From assembly GCA_022824025.1 (NCBI GenBank), contig JAJEBF010000056.1, positions 62,001 to 126,000 of the forward strand: a stretch of 64,000 nucleotides of DNA, in the 5' to 3' direction. Numbering within the stretch: position 1 is the first letter of the stretch; each line of letters begins with the position of its first letter. The translations under genes and the position numbers were made by a program. Below the pieces are notes generated by a model. That model was not told the origin of the DNA and searched no databases. It saw only the letters and a list, made by a program, of their open reading frames with translations. The DNA is from Caldilineaceae bacterium (GTDB lineage: Bacteria > Chloroflexota > Anaerolineae > Caldilineales > Caldilineaceae). Positions 18,450 to 27,195 of the stretch are shown here, piece by piece.

Positions 18450-19370
18450 ATGCAGGCAAAGCGTTTCTCTGCCAATCCCATCATCACACCGGACCTGGAC
18501 GATTCCATCGGCGCAAACATCAATGGGCCCTCACTCCTGCGCGTGCCGGACTGGCTGCCCAATCCGTTGGGCAACTACTACCTCTACTTTGCCCACCATC
18601 AAGGCGAATCCATCCGCCTGGCCTATGCCGACGAGCTCGTCGGGCCGTGGACCGTATACACCCCAGGCACACTGCGTCTGGAGCAGACCCCCTGTTACAA
18701 CCATATCGCCAGTCCCGATCTGCACATCGATGAAGAAAATCGCCGGATTCTGATGTACTATCACGGACCCTTCGTGCGGAGGGAAGAGCTCGCTGCCGAC
18801 CCCCTGGTTCGAATATATCCTTTCCTGGAAGGACAGCGGTCGCTGCTTGCCGTCTCAGAGGACGGCGTCAACTTTAATTCCGATTCCGAGATCCTCGGAC
18901 CCAGCTATTTCCGCGTCTTCCGCTACCCTGACATCGCCGCAGGCTGGCACTACGCCCTGGCGATGCCCGGCATCCTCTTTCGCAGCCGCGACGGACGCAC
19001 CAATTTCGAACCGGGGCCCGTCCTCTTCGACAGCGACCAGCGCCATGCCGCCCTGCTCATACGCGACGACATCCTCTACGTCTTCTATTCCCGCGCCGGC
19101 GACTGCCCGGAGCATATCCTCTGTGCCACCGTTGACTTGCGCCCCGATTGGAAGGAGTGGAAAGCCTCCGCCCCATTCTCGATCCTGGAGCCGGAAACCG
19201 AGTACGAAGGTGTCAACCTGCCCCTGGCGCCATCGCAGCGCGGGGCGATCCACGAACCTGCCCGTCAACTGCGCGATCCCGGCATCTACCAGGAAGGAGG
19301 CCACGTCTATCTGCTCTACTCGGTCGCCGGAGAGAGCGGCCTCGCGCTCGCAGATCTCCGGCTCAACTGA
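18450..19370 (+). CDS. Five-bladed beta-propeller glycoside hydrolase-like protein (GH43/GH117-like)
   Basis: A 306-residue protein whose repeats fit a five-bladed beta-propeller of glycosidase type: FSANPIITPDLDDSIGANIN, NYYLYFAHHQGESIRLAYAD, and a later DPGIYQEGGHVYLLYSVAGE, the last being a typical final-blade phrase. No secretion signal is seen. It begins 119 bases after the YetA-like gene and faces the same way, so joint action on an oligosaccharide is likely. Catalytic residues cannot be assigned without an alignment; some propeller proteins of this size are not enzymes. The ATG at 18450 follows AGGAGACGATCC. Confidence 0.65.
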   Translation: MQAKRFSANPIITPDLDDSIGANINGPSLLRVPDWLPNPLGNYYLYFAHHQGESIRLAYADELVGPWTVYTPGTLRLEQTPCYNHIASPDLHIDEENRRILMYYHGPFVRREELAADPLVRIYPFLEGQRSLLAVSEDGVNFNSDSEILGPSYFRVFRYPDIAAGWHYALAMPGILFRSRDGRTNFEPGPVLFDSDQRHAALLIRDDILYVFYSRAGDCPEHILCATVDLRPDWKEWKASAPFSILEPETEYEGVNLPLAPSQRGAIHEPARQLRDPGIYQEGGHVYLLYSVAGESGLALADLRLN

Positions 19371-19426
19371 ACAAAGTGAAGGACCGCTCCTCCCAGACAT
19401 TCGTCTGCCTCAAACCTACTGACAGT

Positions 19427-19801
19427 TCACACGAGATCGTCCAGGCTGACGCCAAGCGCCTTTGCAATCGAAGCCAATGTCCTGGTGGAGCCCATGCGCC
19501 TGCCCGTCTCGATCTGGGAGAGGTAAATCGGGCTGATACTGATCGTCGCTGCCAGCGCCTTCTGACTCATGCCGCGGTACTCCCGATATACTTTTATCGG
19601 GTGTACGCCGGACAAGAGACGGTCGACCACCTCAACTGGAAAAGACTCGCCCCCCTCATCTTTTACGAGATCATAGATCTCTTCATCAGTCAGATCTGCT
19701 TCAGAGGCTCCGCCCTTCGACAAGCGCACATACTCGCGCCAGGGAATCACAGCGAACACCGGCTGTCCGGTTTCATCGTGAATGATTTGCAAATTGCCCA
19801 T
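19427..19801 (-). CDS. XRE-type antitoxin with Phd-like N-terminus
   Basis: A 124-residue protein. The first 30 residues resemble the Phd/YefM dimerisation region (QPVFAVIPWREYVRL); residues about 68-124 are a helix-turn-helix of Cro/CI type (YREYRGMSQKALAATISIS, then IYLSQIETGRRMGSTRTLAS). The start ATG at 19801 overlaps the end of the RelE-type frame by 29 bases, the usual toxin-first arrangement of HigBA-like pairs. The antitoxin frame is intact, whereas the toxin is interrupted (see 19773-20075). It probably still represses its own promoter. Confidence 0.85.
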   Translation of the reverse strand: MGNLQIIHDETGQPVFAVIPWREYVRLSKGGASEADLTDEEIYDLVKDEGGESFPVEVVDRLLSGVHPIKVYREYRGMSQKALAATISISPIYLSQIETGRRMGSTRTLASIAKALGVSLDDLV

Positions 19802-20075
19802 GAGAACTGTTCTCCCACTGCCTGTAAGCCTGACCACGCGGCGCGATGCGCAATCCATCAATCGCGCACGCTCTGTCGTCTCTCTCAAAAATGACCCGAA
19901 ATCCGCCAACACGCAGACGAAAAGCCGGTCTACCCTCCAAAGGGGCAATATCAGCATCTCGGCGGTCGGGGTCCTCGGCCAATTTGTCCTATGCCCGTCG
20001 AATACACAGGGCATTCTGCCGAGGCATCTTCTGGAGGGCCTTTATGGCCTGCTTCTTTATCGTCAGTCGGTACAC
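19773..20075 (-). pseudogene. RelE/ParE-type toxin interrupted by an in-frame TAG
   Basis: Reading the minus strand from a GTG at 20075 gives about 100 codons matching a RelE toxin from end to end: YRLTIKKQAIKALQKMPRQ, then RRA, a TAG stop at 19991-19989, then DKLAEDPD and EGRPAFRLRVGGFRVIFERD with IAPRGQAYR at the C-terminus. The stop falls where family members usually have Lys in a phrase like RAKIEQLAEDP, so a single AAG-to-TAG change explains it. Translation restarting at the TTG at 19982 would lack the N-terminal helices. The conserved C-terminal Arg-rich core and overlap with the antitoxin support the assignment. A base-calling error is possible. Confidence 0.78.
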
Positions 20076-20430
20076 AGAATTCTCGCCACGGAATTTACTA
20101 TAGCATAATGCTTTACTTGTGGCCTAGCCTTTTGCTTTACCAGCCCATGCTGCAGACATACACAAAGTGGAGAAGAGACCTATCTGAACTTTCGGCAATG
20201 GTCAGCTTGCCGCAAGGTCTCCGAGCTGCCGGATTCAGCGACAAACAGCTTTTCGATTGACCCATAAGCGGCCCTACTGCTACAATGCGGAAAGCAATAC
20301 GCATCGCCTCAGCGCCGACCGCCGCCGCAGCGAACAGTAGCGTAGCAAGATATCTGGTCAGTACAGCGTTCTGTCCTCAAGAACGGAGCAGGTTGCGGGA
20401 GACCAGGTTTACAACAGAGAGACTTTATCC
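20076..20430. other. Intergenic region between toxin remnant and the redox fusion gene
   Basis: About 350 bases with no convincing gene. A TATAGT hexamer preceded by TATGC lies on the minus strand just upstream of the toxin start (around 20098) and could be the -10 element of the toxin-antitoxin operon; a clear -35 is not visible. The right-hand part should contain the promoter of the gene at 20431. Confidence 0.4.
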
Positions 20431-21681
20431 ATGCCCGATTCTTCATCCGACATCGTCGTCTATGGCGCCTTCTGGTGCCCCGATTGCCGCCGCAGCAAAC
20501 AGTTCCTCGGCGAACATCAGATCCCATACCAGTGGGTCAACATCGAAGAGGACGCCGACGCCGAACAGCGCGTCATCGAGATGAACGATGGCAAACGCAT
20601 CATACCCACCATCGTTTTCGCCGACGGTTCCCGCCTCGTCGAGCCGAGCAATGCCGAGCTGGCCGCAAAACTGGGCCTGAAAACGACGGCCAGCCGCCAG
20701 CATTACCCGGTTATCGTCATCGGCGGCGGCCCTGCCGGCCTCACCGCGGCCCTCTACCTCGCCCGTGAAGGTATCGACATCCTCATCATTGAGCGCTCCG
20801 CCTTTGGCGGGCAGGCCGCGACCACGGAGAAACTGGATAACCTGCCCGGCTTTCCCGACGGCGTCGATGGCTATGACTTCGCCCAGCGGCTGCGCGCCCA
20901 GGCCGAACGCTTCGGCGTCGAACTGCTGCAGGCCCAGGATGTCGCGACAATTCAGCGCAAGGACAACTACCACCGCATCGAAACCGCCGCTGGGGATCAG
21001 TACAGCGCCCAGGCCGTCCTCATCGCCACCGGAAGCCGCTACCGCCGCCTCAATGTACCCGGCGAAAACGATTACCTGGGCGCCGGCGTTCACTTCTGCG
21101 CCACCTGCGACGGCCCCTTCTACAGAGACAAACAGGTGGCCGTCATTGGCGGCGGCAACAGCGCTGCGGAAGAAAGCCTGTTGCTGACCAAATTCGCCGA
21201 ACAGGTTACACTACTCGTCCGCGGCGCTACCTTGAACGCCAGTCAGGTCATACAGGAGTCGGTAACAGGCAATTCGAAGATCGACGTGCGCTGGAACACC
21301 GAAGTCCATGAATTCCTCGGCGCCAGGGCGCAACTCAACGGCCTCCGGCTATGGAATAACCAGGCCGAAGCCGAGTCCCACATGTCTGTGGACGGCGCCT
21401 TTGTCTTTATTGGTCTCCAGCCAAATACGGGATTCCTGGAGGGGACCGGTGTGCGCCTTAACAATTGGGGCTTCATCGAGACCGGGCATGCCCTTGTCCA
21501 CGATGCCAATAGCCGCCCTCCTCTCTATGTTGACCGGGATCCTGCCGCGCTGGAGTCGAGCGTCCCCGGGCTCTTTGCCGCAGGGGACGCGCGCGCCGAA
21601 AGCACCAAACAGGTCGCTTCGGCCGCCGGCGAGGGCGCTACCGCAGCCCTGTTGATTCGCGACTACCTGCGCACGGTCTGA
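20431..21681 (+). CDS. Glutaredoxin-thioredoxin reductase fusion
   Basis: A 416-residue flavoprotein. Residues 1-80 form a glutaredoxin/mycoredoxin-like domain with active site WCPDC (C16, C19) and the cis-Pro region RIIPTIVF. Residues about 90-416 are a complete low-molecular-weight thioredoxin reductase: FAD loop VIVIGGGPAGLTAALYLARE, redox motif FCATCDG (C223, C226), NADPH loop VAVIGGGNSAAEES and C-terminal GLFAAGDARAE. Electrons would pass from NADPH through FAD and the Cys pair to the attached glutaredoxin, making a self-contained disulfide reductase. The protein is presumably cytoplasmic. Start ATG 20431 (MPDSSSDIVVYG). It stands alone between a toxin-antitoxin remnant and a dioxygenase gene. 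Confidence 0.92.
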   Translation: MPDSSSDIVVYGAFWCPDCRRSKQFLGEHQIPYQWVNIEEDADAEQRVIEMNDGKRIIPTIVFADGSRLVEPSNAELAAKLGLKTTASRQHYPVIVIGGGPAGLTAALYLAREGIDILIIERSAFGGQAATTEKLDNLPGFPDGVDGYDFAQRLRAQAERFGVELLQAQDVATIQRKDNYHRIETAAGDQYSAQAVLIATGSRYRRLNVPGENDYLGAGVHFCATCDGPFYRDKQVAVIGGGNSAAEESLLLTKFAEQVTLLVRGATLNASQVIQESVTGNSKIDVRWNTEVHEFLGARAQLNGLRLWNNQAEAESHMSVDGAFVFIGLQPNTGFLEGTGVRLNNWGFIETGHALVHDANSRPPLYVDRDPAALESSVPGLFAAGDARAESTKQVASAAGEGATAALLIRDYLRTV

Positions 21682-21793
21682 CCGACTGTGCGCCCCTGCC
21701 CCATGCCGCCCGCGGCCGTCTGCGCCGATCACCGCTTGCAGCGCAATCGCCGCTTTCGCTTCACTGACTACACACCATTCTCGTAAGGAGGAC

Positions 21794-22630
21794 ATGGTGA
21801 TCACACCAGAACAACGGGAACAGATCGATGAGCAGGGCTTTCTGATCGTCGAAAACGCGCTTGAACCCTTCGGACTGGATCGCGTCCGGGCAGCGTATGA
21901 GGAAATCCAGCGTCAGACCGAACCGGCCTGGGCCGAATCTGTCCGCAACGGTGACTTCAAGGGCGGTTACGGCAACGGGCCCGACGCGCACACGATGGGC
22001 GACATTCACAAGTACGACTCTCTCTTCCTCGACATCGCCGAGAATCCCCGCGTGCTGCCTATCCTGAAAGAGGTAGTCGGACCGGACGTACAGACAATGG
22101 AGATGGTCGCCCACTGCCATCACTCCGGCACCAATGCCCACACCGGCTGGCACCGAGACTGGCCGGCCTGGCGCCATCCCCAGTTCATGCTCAAGGCGAA
22201 GGTCTTCTATTTCCTCGATGATCAGGCGCCCGACATGGGCTGCTTCAGCCTTGTTCCCGGCAGCCACAGGCGGGACCCGCACCCATCCCGCACGGAGTTC
22301 GTCGGCGAAACGCTGGAGCAGATGCCGGGCCTCAGGAAGATTGTCGGCAAGGCCGGCTCCGCCATCATCTGGAACGTTCTCTGCTGGCATACCGGTCTCG
22401 CCAACACCAGCCCGCGCGACCGCCGTATTCTCATCTACGGCTACATGCCCTTCTGGGTGAAGAAGTGGGGCAGCGCGCCGCCGCCCCAGCACATAGTCGA
22501 ATGGGCGGATACACCGCACCGGCGCCAGTTGATGGGGATCCATGCCGTCGAAGGCCGCGCCTCCTGGGACCGGAAAGATGTGCCCTATCTGCCGGAGCAC
22601 GCCGAGATCGCGGCAGCCAAGAAATTCTGA
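21794..22630 (+). CDS. Phytanoyl-CoA dioxygenase (PhyH) family protein
   Basis: Fe(II)/2-oxoglutarate-dependent oxygenase of 278 residues. The facial triad is readable: HRD with H120 and D122, and the distal His H199 in NVLCWHTGLAN; the Arg in RRILIYGYMP would bind 2-oxoglutarate. Family members hydroxylate lipids, secondary metabolites or small amines, and the substrate here is unknown. The ATG at 21794 follows a strong AAGGAGGAC site. A GC-rich hairpin follows the stop. PhyH genes are multiplied in many marine and soil Chloroflexota, often near sugar catabolic genes as here. Confidence 0.92.
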   Translation: MVITPEQREQIDEQGFLIVENALEPFGLDRVRAAYEEIQRQTEPAWAESVRNGDFKGGYGNGPDAHTMGDIHKYDSLFLDIAENPRVLPILKEVVGPDVQTMEMVAHCHHSGTNAHTGWHRDWPAWRHPQFMLKAKVFYFLDDQAPDMGCFSLVPGSHRRDPHPSRTEFVGETLEQMPGLRKIVGKAGSAIIWNVLCWHTGLANTSPRDRRILIYGYMPFWVKKWGSAPPPQHIVEWADTPHRRQLMGIHAVEGRASWDRKDVPYLPEHAEIAAAKKF

Positions 22631-22641
22631 CCTCTCCCTTC

Positions 22642-22663
22642 AGGCGGCGTTAACGCGCCGCCT
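22642..22663 (+). terminator. Hairpin after the PhyH gene
   Basis: An 8-bp stem AGGCGGCG / CGCCGCCT with a 6-base loop, 12 bases after the stop codon. It has no T tract, so its role as a terminator is uncertain. Confidence 0.35.
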
Positions 22664-22797
22664 CCCTGCAGCGCAATCCGCCGTACACGCGGCAGGCTGC
22701 TCGTGCCGTTCCGCCGTAACTGTCTGCCAACCATTTCGATTCTCTAACCGTCCACCGCTAATGCAAAAAGCAAAATGAACCCTTGCAAGGAGCCTCT

Positions 22798-24198
22798 ATG
22801 TCCACCCCAATCAAACTGACCGTCATCGGCGCCGGCAGCGCCCAATTCTCACTTGGCCTGGTCAAAGACATCTGCCTGACTGAATCTCTCAGCGGCAGTC
22901 TCATCTCCTTCATGGATATCGACGCCGAAAGGCTCGAAATGATCCATCGACTCGGGGCGCGCTATGCCGACGAACTTGGCGCCGACCTTCGCTTCGAGAG
23001 CGCCACCAACAGGCAGGATGCTCTGCAGGACGCCGATTTCGTCATCAACACCGCCTCCGCCAGCAGCCACCAGAAGCAGCGGGACGGCCGTGAGCTGATG
23101 GAAAGACACGGCTACTATCACGGCGGACGCATGCGTCAGAACAGCTTCGTCAATTTCGACCTGATGCTCGGCGTGACCGGCGATATGGAGGAAATCTGCC
23201 CCGACGCCTGGCTGATCCAGTCGGGAAATCCCGTCTACCAAGGCTGCACGCTCATGACCCGCGCCTCCAGCATCAAGGTCTGCGGCCTCTGCCATGGCCA
23301 CTACGGCGTCTATGAGATCGCCAGAACACTCGGCCTGGAGGATCTCGCCGACGTCACCTGGCAGGCGCCCGGCCTCAATCACAACATCTGGCTCACCCAC
23401 TTCTACTACAAGGGCGAAGACGCCTACCCGATCCTGGAAAAATGGATCGCGGAGGAAGGGGAAAACTACTGGAAGACCCATGTTGCCGAGCGTACCCACG
23501 ACATCCAGATGAGCCGCGGCACTATCCACATGTACCGCATGTTCGGTCTCATGCCCATCGGCGACACACCCCGCCGCGGCGCCTGGTGGTACCACACTGA
23601 CATCGACACCAAAATGTGGTGGTTCCCCCAACCCTGGGGCGGACCGGACACCCACCTCGCGCGCCCCTATTTTGTCGAAAACCTGGAAAAACGCGTCGCC
23701 CAGATGACCAAACTCACCAGCGACCCTTCAACCAGCCTCGTCGAAGCATTCGGCTCGGAAAAGACCCGTGAGCAGCAGGTGCCGATCATCGACGGCCTCG
23801 TCAACGACAACGAAGGCCAATTCCAGGTAAACGTGCCCAACCACGGCGCCTTGGCCGGTGTGCCCGACGACGTTGTCGTTGAAGTGCCCGCCATCGTCAA
23901 CAAAAAAGGCATCCAGCCTATCCGCGTCGACCCTCTTCCAAAGAAAGTCCTTTACACGCAAATCCTGCCCGAAGTCCTCGAAATGGAACGGGAGCTGCTC
24001 GCCTTCGAGACCGGGGACCGCTCTCTCCTCTTCCTGGACGCGCTCGAATGCGAACAGACACATTCCTACAACCAGGCGCTCTCCGTTTTTGAGGAGCTCA
24101 TGGAGATGGACGGCAACGAGAAACTCAACGAACACTTCATGTGGGGCCCCGGACAGGACCTCCTGCGCCAGCCCGTACGCGCCAAGGAACCGGCCTGA
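22798..24198 (+). CDS. Glycoside hydrolase family 4 (alpha-galactosidase/glucosidase type)
   Basis: GH4 enzyme of 466 residues; this family hydrolyses glycosides by an NAD+- and Mn2+-dependent oxidation-elimination route. The Rossmann loop is IGAGSAQFSLGLVKD near residue 10, the Asn of the substrate site is in QSGNPVYQG near residue 148, and the metal ligands lie in GLCHGHYG near residue 167 with the later His in GLNHNIW near 200. Length and motif order fit the family. The ATG at 22798 follows CAAGGAG. The sugar specificity (galactoside, glucoside or uronide) is not evident. It acts in the cytoplasm on sugars brought in by transporters such as the one at the left end of the window. Confidence 0.92.
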   Translation: MSTPIKLTVIGAGSAQFSLGLVKDICLTESLSGSLISFMDIDAERLEMIHRLGARYADELGADLRFESATNRQDALQDADFVINTASASSHQKQRDGRELMERHGYYHGGRMRQNSFVNFDLMLGVTGDMEEICPDAWLIQSGNPVYQGCTLMTRASSIKVCGLCHGHYGVYEIARTLGLEDLADVTWQAPGLNHNIWLTHFYYKGEDAYPILEKWIAEEGENYWKTHVAERTHDIQMSRGTIHMYRMFGLMPIGDTPRRGAWWYHTDIDTKMWWFPQPWGGPDTHLARPYFVENLEKRVAQMTKLTSDPSTSLVEAFGSEKTREQQVPIIDGLVNDNEGQFQVNVPNHGALAGVPDDVVVEVPAIVNKKGIQPIRVDPLPKKVLYTQILPEVLEMERELLAFETGDRSLLFLDALECEQTHSYNQALSVFEELMEMDGNEKLNEHFMWGPGQDLLRQPVRAKEPA

Positions 24199-24223
24199 CA
24201 CGGTTGTGCCGCGCAGCACTGCA

Positions 24224-24262
24224 GCGCATGGGACGCGGCCTTGATAGCCGCGTCCCATGCGC
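24224..24262 (+). terminator. Perfect 16-bp hairpin after the GH4 gene
   Basis: GCGCATGGGACGCGGC and its exact complement flank a 7-base loop, 25 bases after the GH4 stop. It is followed by CTTCTCT rather than a pure T tract. It probably separates the GH4 transcript from the FtsX-like gene that begins 18 bases later. Confidence 0.55.
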
Positions 24263-24280
24263 CTTCTCTAACATAAATCC

Positions 24281-27118
24281 GTGCGCATACTCTTCACCGT
24301 TCCACGCCTCGTCGGCGGGCTGACACTCCTTACATACAAGCGTCTCGCCGGCAACCTGGGTTTGACTCTGCTGGCGCTCTTCCAGATCGTGCTGACTGTC
24401 GGTCTGCTCAGCAGCGCCGGCTTCTTCGCGCAAGCCGTCGACAGGGTAATCCTGAACGAAGAACTTGACGCGCTCAGCTCCCGCACCGGGCGGCCCCCCT
24501 TCACGACGCGCGTCTACTTCTTCCCTTCCTCTCGCAAACCGATGGATGTGCCCGCAGCCGAACGGGCCGGGCGCAGCGTCGCCGACACGCTCTCCTCCGA
24601 AATCGGGCTCCCCATCGACGACGTCGGCGTCCACCTCGAGAGCGGAAGCATGATGTTGCTCAGCCCCGAAGGCGACGAACGCTACGGCGGCGAAAGCAAA
24701 TTCCTCACCCAGGTCGATCTCGTCTACCTGGCAGGCGTCGCGCCTGAACTCGAAATCACCGGTGGTTCCACCTGGGCAGACCCATCCGACGAGGGCGTCT
24801 CCACCGGCCCCCTCTCCGTGCTCATGCACGATAACCTCGCCTCCGAAATGGGCGTCCGGCCCGGCGAAAAGTTTCGCGTCGCGCCCACCGCGGCCCTGCC
24901 CGGCACCGAAGTGGAAATCGTCGGCCTCTGGCGCGCCCGCGACCCGGACGACACCTTCTGGTTCCGCCCTCCGGACATTTCGATGAAGGAAGCGCTCTTC
25001 GTCCGTCGGGCTGACTACCTGCAGCGCGTGCAGCCGATGGTGGCCGGCGGCTCCCGCTTCGCCAGCTGGCGCATCTCCCTCGACGACGCCACCCTCAATC
25101 CCGCTTTCGCCGCCGCCTACGCCCGCGGCTTCGAAAGGGGCATGACCATCATCGGCAAGTACCTGCCCGGCGCCGAACTGGATGTCTCTCCATTGGACCC
25201 GCTCAAGGAGTTCGTCCAGCGGCAGACCACCCTCACCGTTCTCCTGCTGAGCATGAACGTGCCCGCAATCGGTTTTCTTCTCTACTTCCTGGTGCTTATC
25301 TCCGGCATTATCGCCCGCTCCCAGCAGCGAGAGACATCCGTGCTCGTCAGCCGCGGCGCCGGCACCATGCGCGTCCTCTGGCTTGTTCTCGTCGAGGAGT
25401 GGCTCCTCTTTGTCCTGGGCGTGCCCCTTGGCCTCGGTCTCGGCATGATCATCGCGCGCGGCATGGGCTATACCGACAGCTTCCTTGATTTCACCCTGCG
25501 CGATCCAATGCCCGTTTCCCTGCAGGGCGTCGATGTCTGGCTCATCGTTGCCGCGCTGGCGCTGGCCTTCATCGCCCGCGTGCTGCCGGCGATCAGCGCG
25601 GCACGCGCCAGTATAATCGACTTCGAAACCGCCTACGCCCGGCCCGACCGCGGCCCCTTCTGGCGCCGCGCCTATCTCGATTTCCTCCTGATCGTGCCAA
25701 CCGTCTACGCCTATCAACAGCTGGGGCAACAGGAAGCCTTCGCGCTCCTCGCGCAGGAGGAAGCGTCCGAACTGTACAGCGACCCCCTCCTGATCCTGGC
25801 CCCCGCGCTGGTTATCCTCACCGCCTCGCTCCTCATCATGCGCTTCTTCTCGCCCCTCATGAATCTGCTCGACAAACTCGCCGGCCTGTTGCCGGGCACC
25901 GTCTTCCATCTCGCCCTGCGCCAGCTCGGCCGGCAGGGGCACAGCTATCTGAATCCTCTCCTCCTTGTCATCATCTGCCTGGGCCTGGGTATCTATACCC
26001 ACTCTCTCGCCGCCAGCATGGACAAATGGCTGGTCGATCGCATCAAATACCAGGCCGGCGGAGACTTCCGCTTCCTGCCCGTCACCGTTGGCGCCGACGA
26101 GACGATTGCCGACTTTACCCCTGAACTGTCCTGGTTTACGGAGAGGTTCGACGCCGACCGCGCCATTCGCGTCGGCAACTACGGCATGCGCATCGAGGGG
26201 CTCGCAACCGACCGCAGAAAGGGCAAACGCATGATGGGCGTGGACCGCGCCGAATTTGCCTCGGTCTCCTGGTTCCGCTCCGATTTCGCCGATGACTCGC
26301 TCGGCGGTCTCATGAACCGGCTCGCCGCCGCGCCCGAGGCTGCGCTGGTCTCGCGCGAGTTTCTGGCAGAACACCTTCTGCGCATCGGCGATCGCATCGA
26401 CCTGTGGGTGATCCTGGAACCGGGGGTCAGCGTGCGCACCGATTTCGTCGTCAGCGGCGTCTACGACTACTTCCCCACTGTCGAGCAGGAAGAGATCGTG
26501 ATCATCACCAACCTGGACTATCTGCACCTGATCGGCGGCGCAATCTACCCATATGAGATCTGGCTGCGGTCCCCGGAGAACAGCCAGGGGGAGGAGGTGC
26601 GCCGCAAGCTGCGAATCGGCGGCATTGAAACGCTGCGCTGGCACGACGTGGTCGGGTCGCTGATCAGAGAGAAATCGAAACTCGAGCGGGTCGGCGTCTT
26701 CGGCGCGCTCAACGTCGGCTTCTTGGCCGCAGCGCTGATGGCCGTGATGGCCTTCCTCATTCACAGCTACGCCTCGCTCCGCGAACGGTTCTACCAGTTC
26801 GGCGTCCTGCGCGCCATCGGCGCCCTCCGCCGCCAACTGATCACCCAACTCGCCGTTGAATATGCCGTGCTTGTCATCTACGGCACCGCTGCCGGCGCGG
26901 CCATCGGCGTCTGGGTCTCCGTACTCTTCACCCCATTCTTCCGCAGCGCAGCCGACGAAAAAGCAATCCTGCCGCCGATGCTGCCTGTCATCGCAGAGGG
27001 CGAGATTACCCAGCTCACCATCGTCTTCATTATCGTGATGGTGCTGGTCATCGTCGCCGCCACCGCGCAGGCAACCCAACGCCGCATCTTCGAAGTCATG
27101 CGCGTCGGCCAGGCTTAG
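24281..27118 (+). CDS. FtsX-like/MacB-type permease, second paralogue
   Basis: Membrane protein of 945 residues with the same plan as the gene at 2050-4926: an N-terminal helix (about 20-45), an extracytoplasmic segment, an FtsX block near residues 310-440 (including RETSVLVSRGAGTMRVLWLV), helices near 500-560, a second soluble domain and a final FtsX block with SLRERFYQFGVLRAIGALRR. Both proteins share the phrase FADDSLGGLMN or FADDSLGSLMN in the second soluble domain, so they are true paralogues. No ABC ATPase is adjacent. The start is a GTG at 24281 with no strong ribosome site. The cargo is unknown. Confidence 0.8.
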   Translation: MRILFTVPRLVGGLTLLTYKRLAGNLGLTLLALFQIVLTVGLLSSAGFFAQAVDRVILNEELDALSSRTGRPPFTTRVYFFPSSRKPMDVPAAERAGRSVADTLSSEIGLPIDDVGVHLESGSMMLLSPEGDERYGGESKFLTQVDLVYLAGVAPELEITGGSTWADPSDEGVSTGPLSVLMHDNLASEMGVRPGEKFRVAPTAALPGTEVEIVGLWRARDPDDTFWFRPPDISMKEALFVRRADYLQRVQPMVAGGSRFASWRISLDDATLNPAFAAAYARGFERGMTIIGKYLPGAELDVSPLDPLKEFVQRQTTLTVLLLSMNVPAIGFLLYFLVLISGIIARSQQRETSVLVSRGAGTMRVLWLVLVEEWLLFVLGVPLGLGLGMIIARGMGYTDSFLDFTLRDPMPVSLQGVDVWLIVAALALAFIARVLPAISAARASIIDFETAYARPDRGPFWRRAYLDFLLIVPTVYAYQQLGQQEAFALLAQEEASELYSDPLLILAPALVILTASLLIMRFFSPLMNLLDKLAGLLPGTVFHLALRQLGRQGHSYLNPLLLVIICLGLGIYTHSLAASMDKWLVDRIKYQAGGDFRFLPVTVGADETIADFTPELSWFTERFDADRAIRVGNYGMRIEGLATDRRKGKRMMGVDRAEFASVSWFRSDFADDSLGGLMNRLAAAPEAALVSREFLAEHLLRIGDRIDLWVILEPGVSVRTDFVVSGVYDYFPTVEQEEIVIITNLDYLHLIGGAIYPYEIWLRSPENSQGEEVRRKLRIGGIETLRWHDVVGSLIREKSKLERVGVFGALNVGFLAAALMAVMAFLIHSYASLRERFYQFGVLRAIGALRRQLITQLAVEYAVLVIYGTAAGAAIGVWVSVLFTPFFRSAADEKAILPPMLPVIAEGEITQLTIVFIIVMVLVIVAATAQATQRRIFEVMRVGQA

Positions 27119-27151
27119 TAAATTGTAAGAGGGTATTTAAAAGGAGTGGGG

Positions 27152-27190
27152 AGCGAGGAACGGGAACACACCTGATTCCCACTCCTCGCT
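27152..27190. terminator. Hairpin between convergent genes
   Basis: AGCGAGGA pairs with TCCTCGCT, continued after one mismatch by GGGAA/TTCCC, in the gap between the FtsX-like gene (plus) and the paraslipin gene (minus). It could end transcription from both sides; T tracts are short. Confidence 0.4.
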
Positions 27191-27195
27191 TCTGC

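Noticed and set aside
24137..27079. A 980-codon open frame on the minus strand opposite the FtsX-like gene
   Set aside because: It is an antisense product of high GC codon bias; its Asp/Glu/Gln-rich translation has no domain, while the plus frame has clear membrane helices and FtsX motifs.
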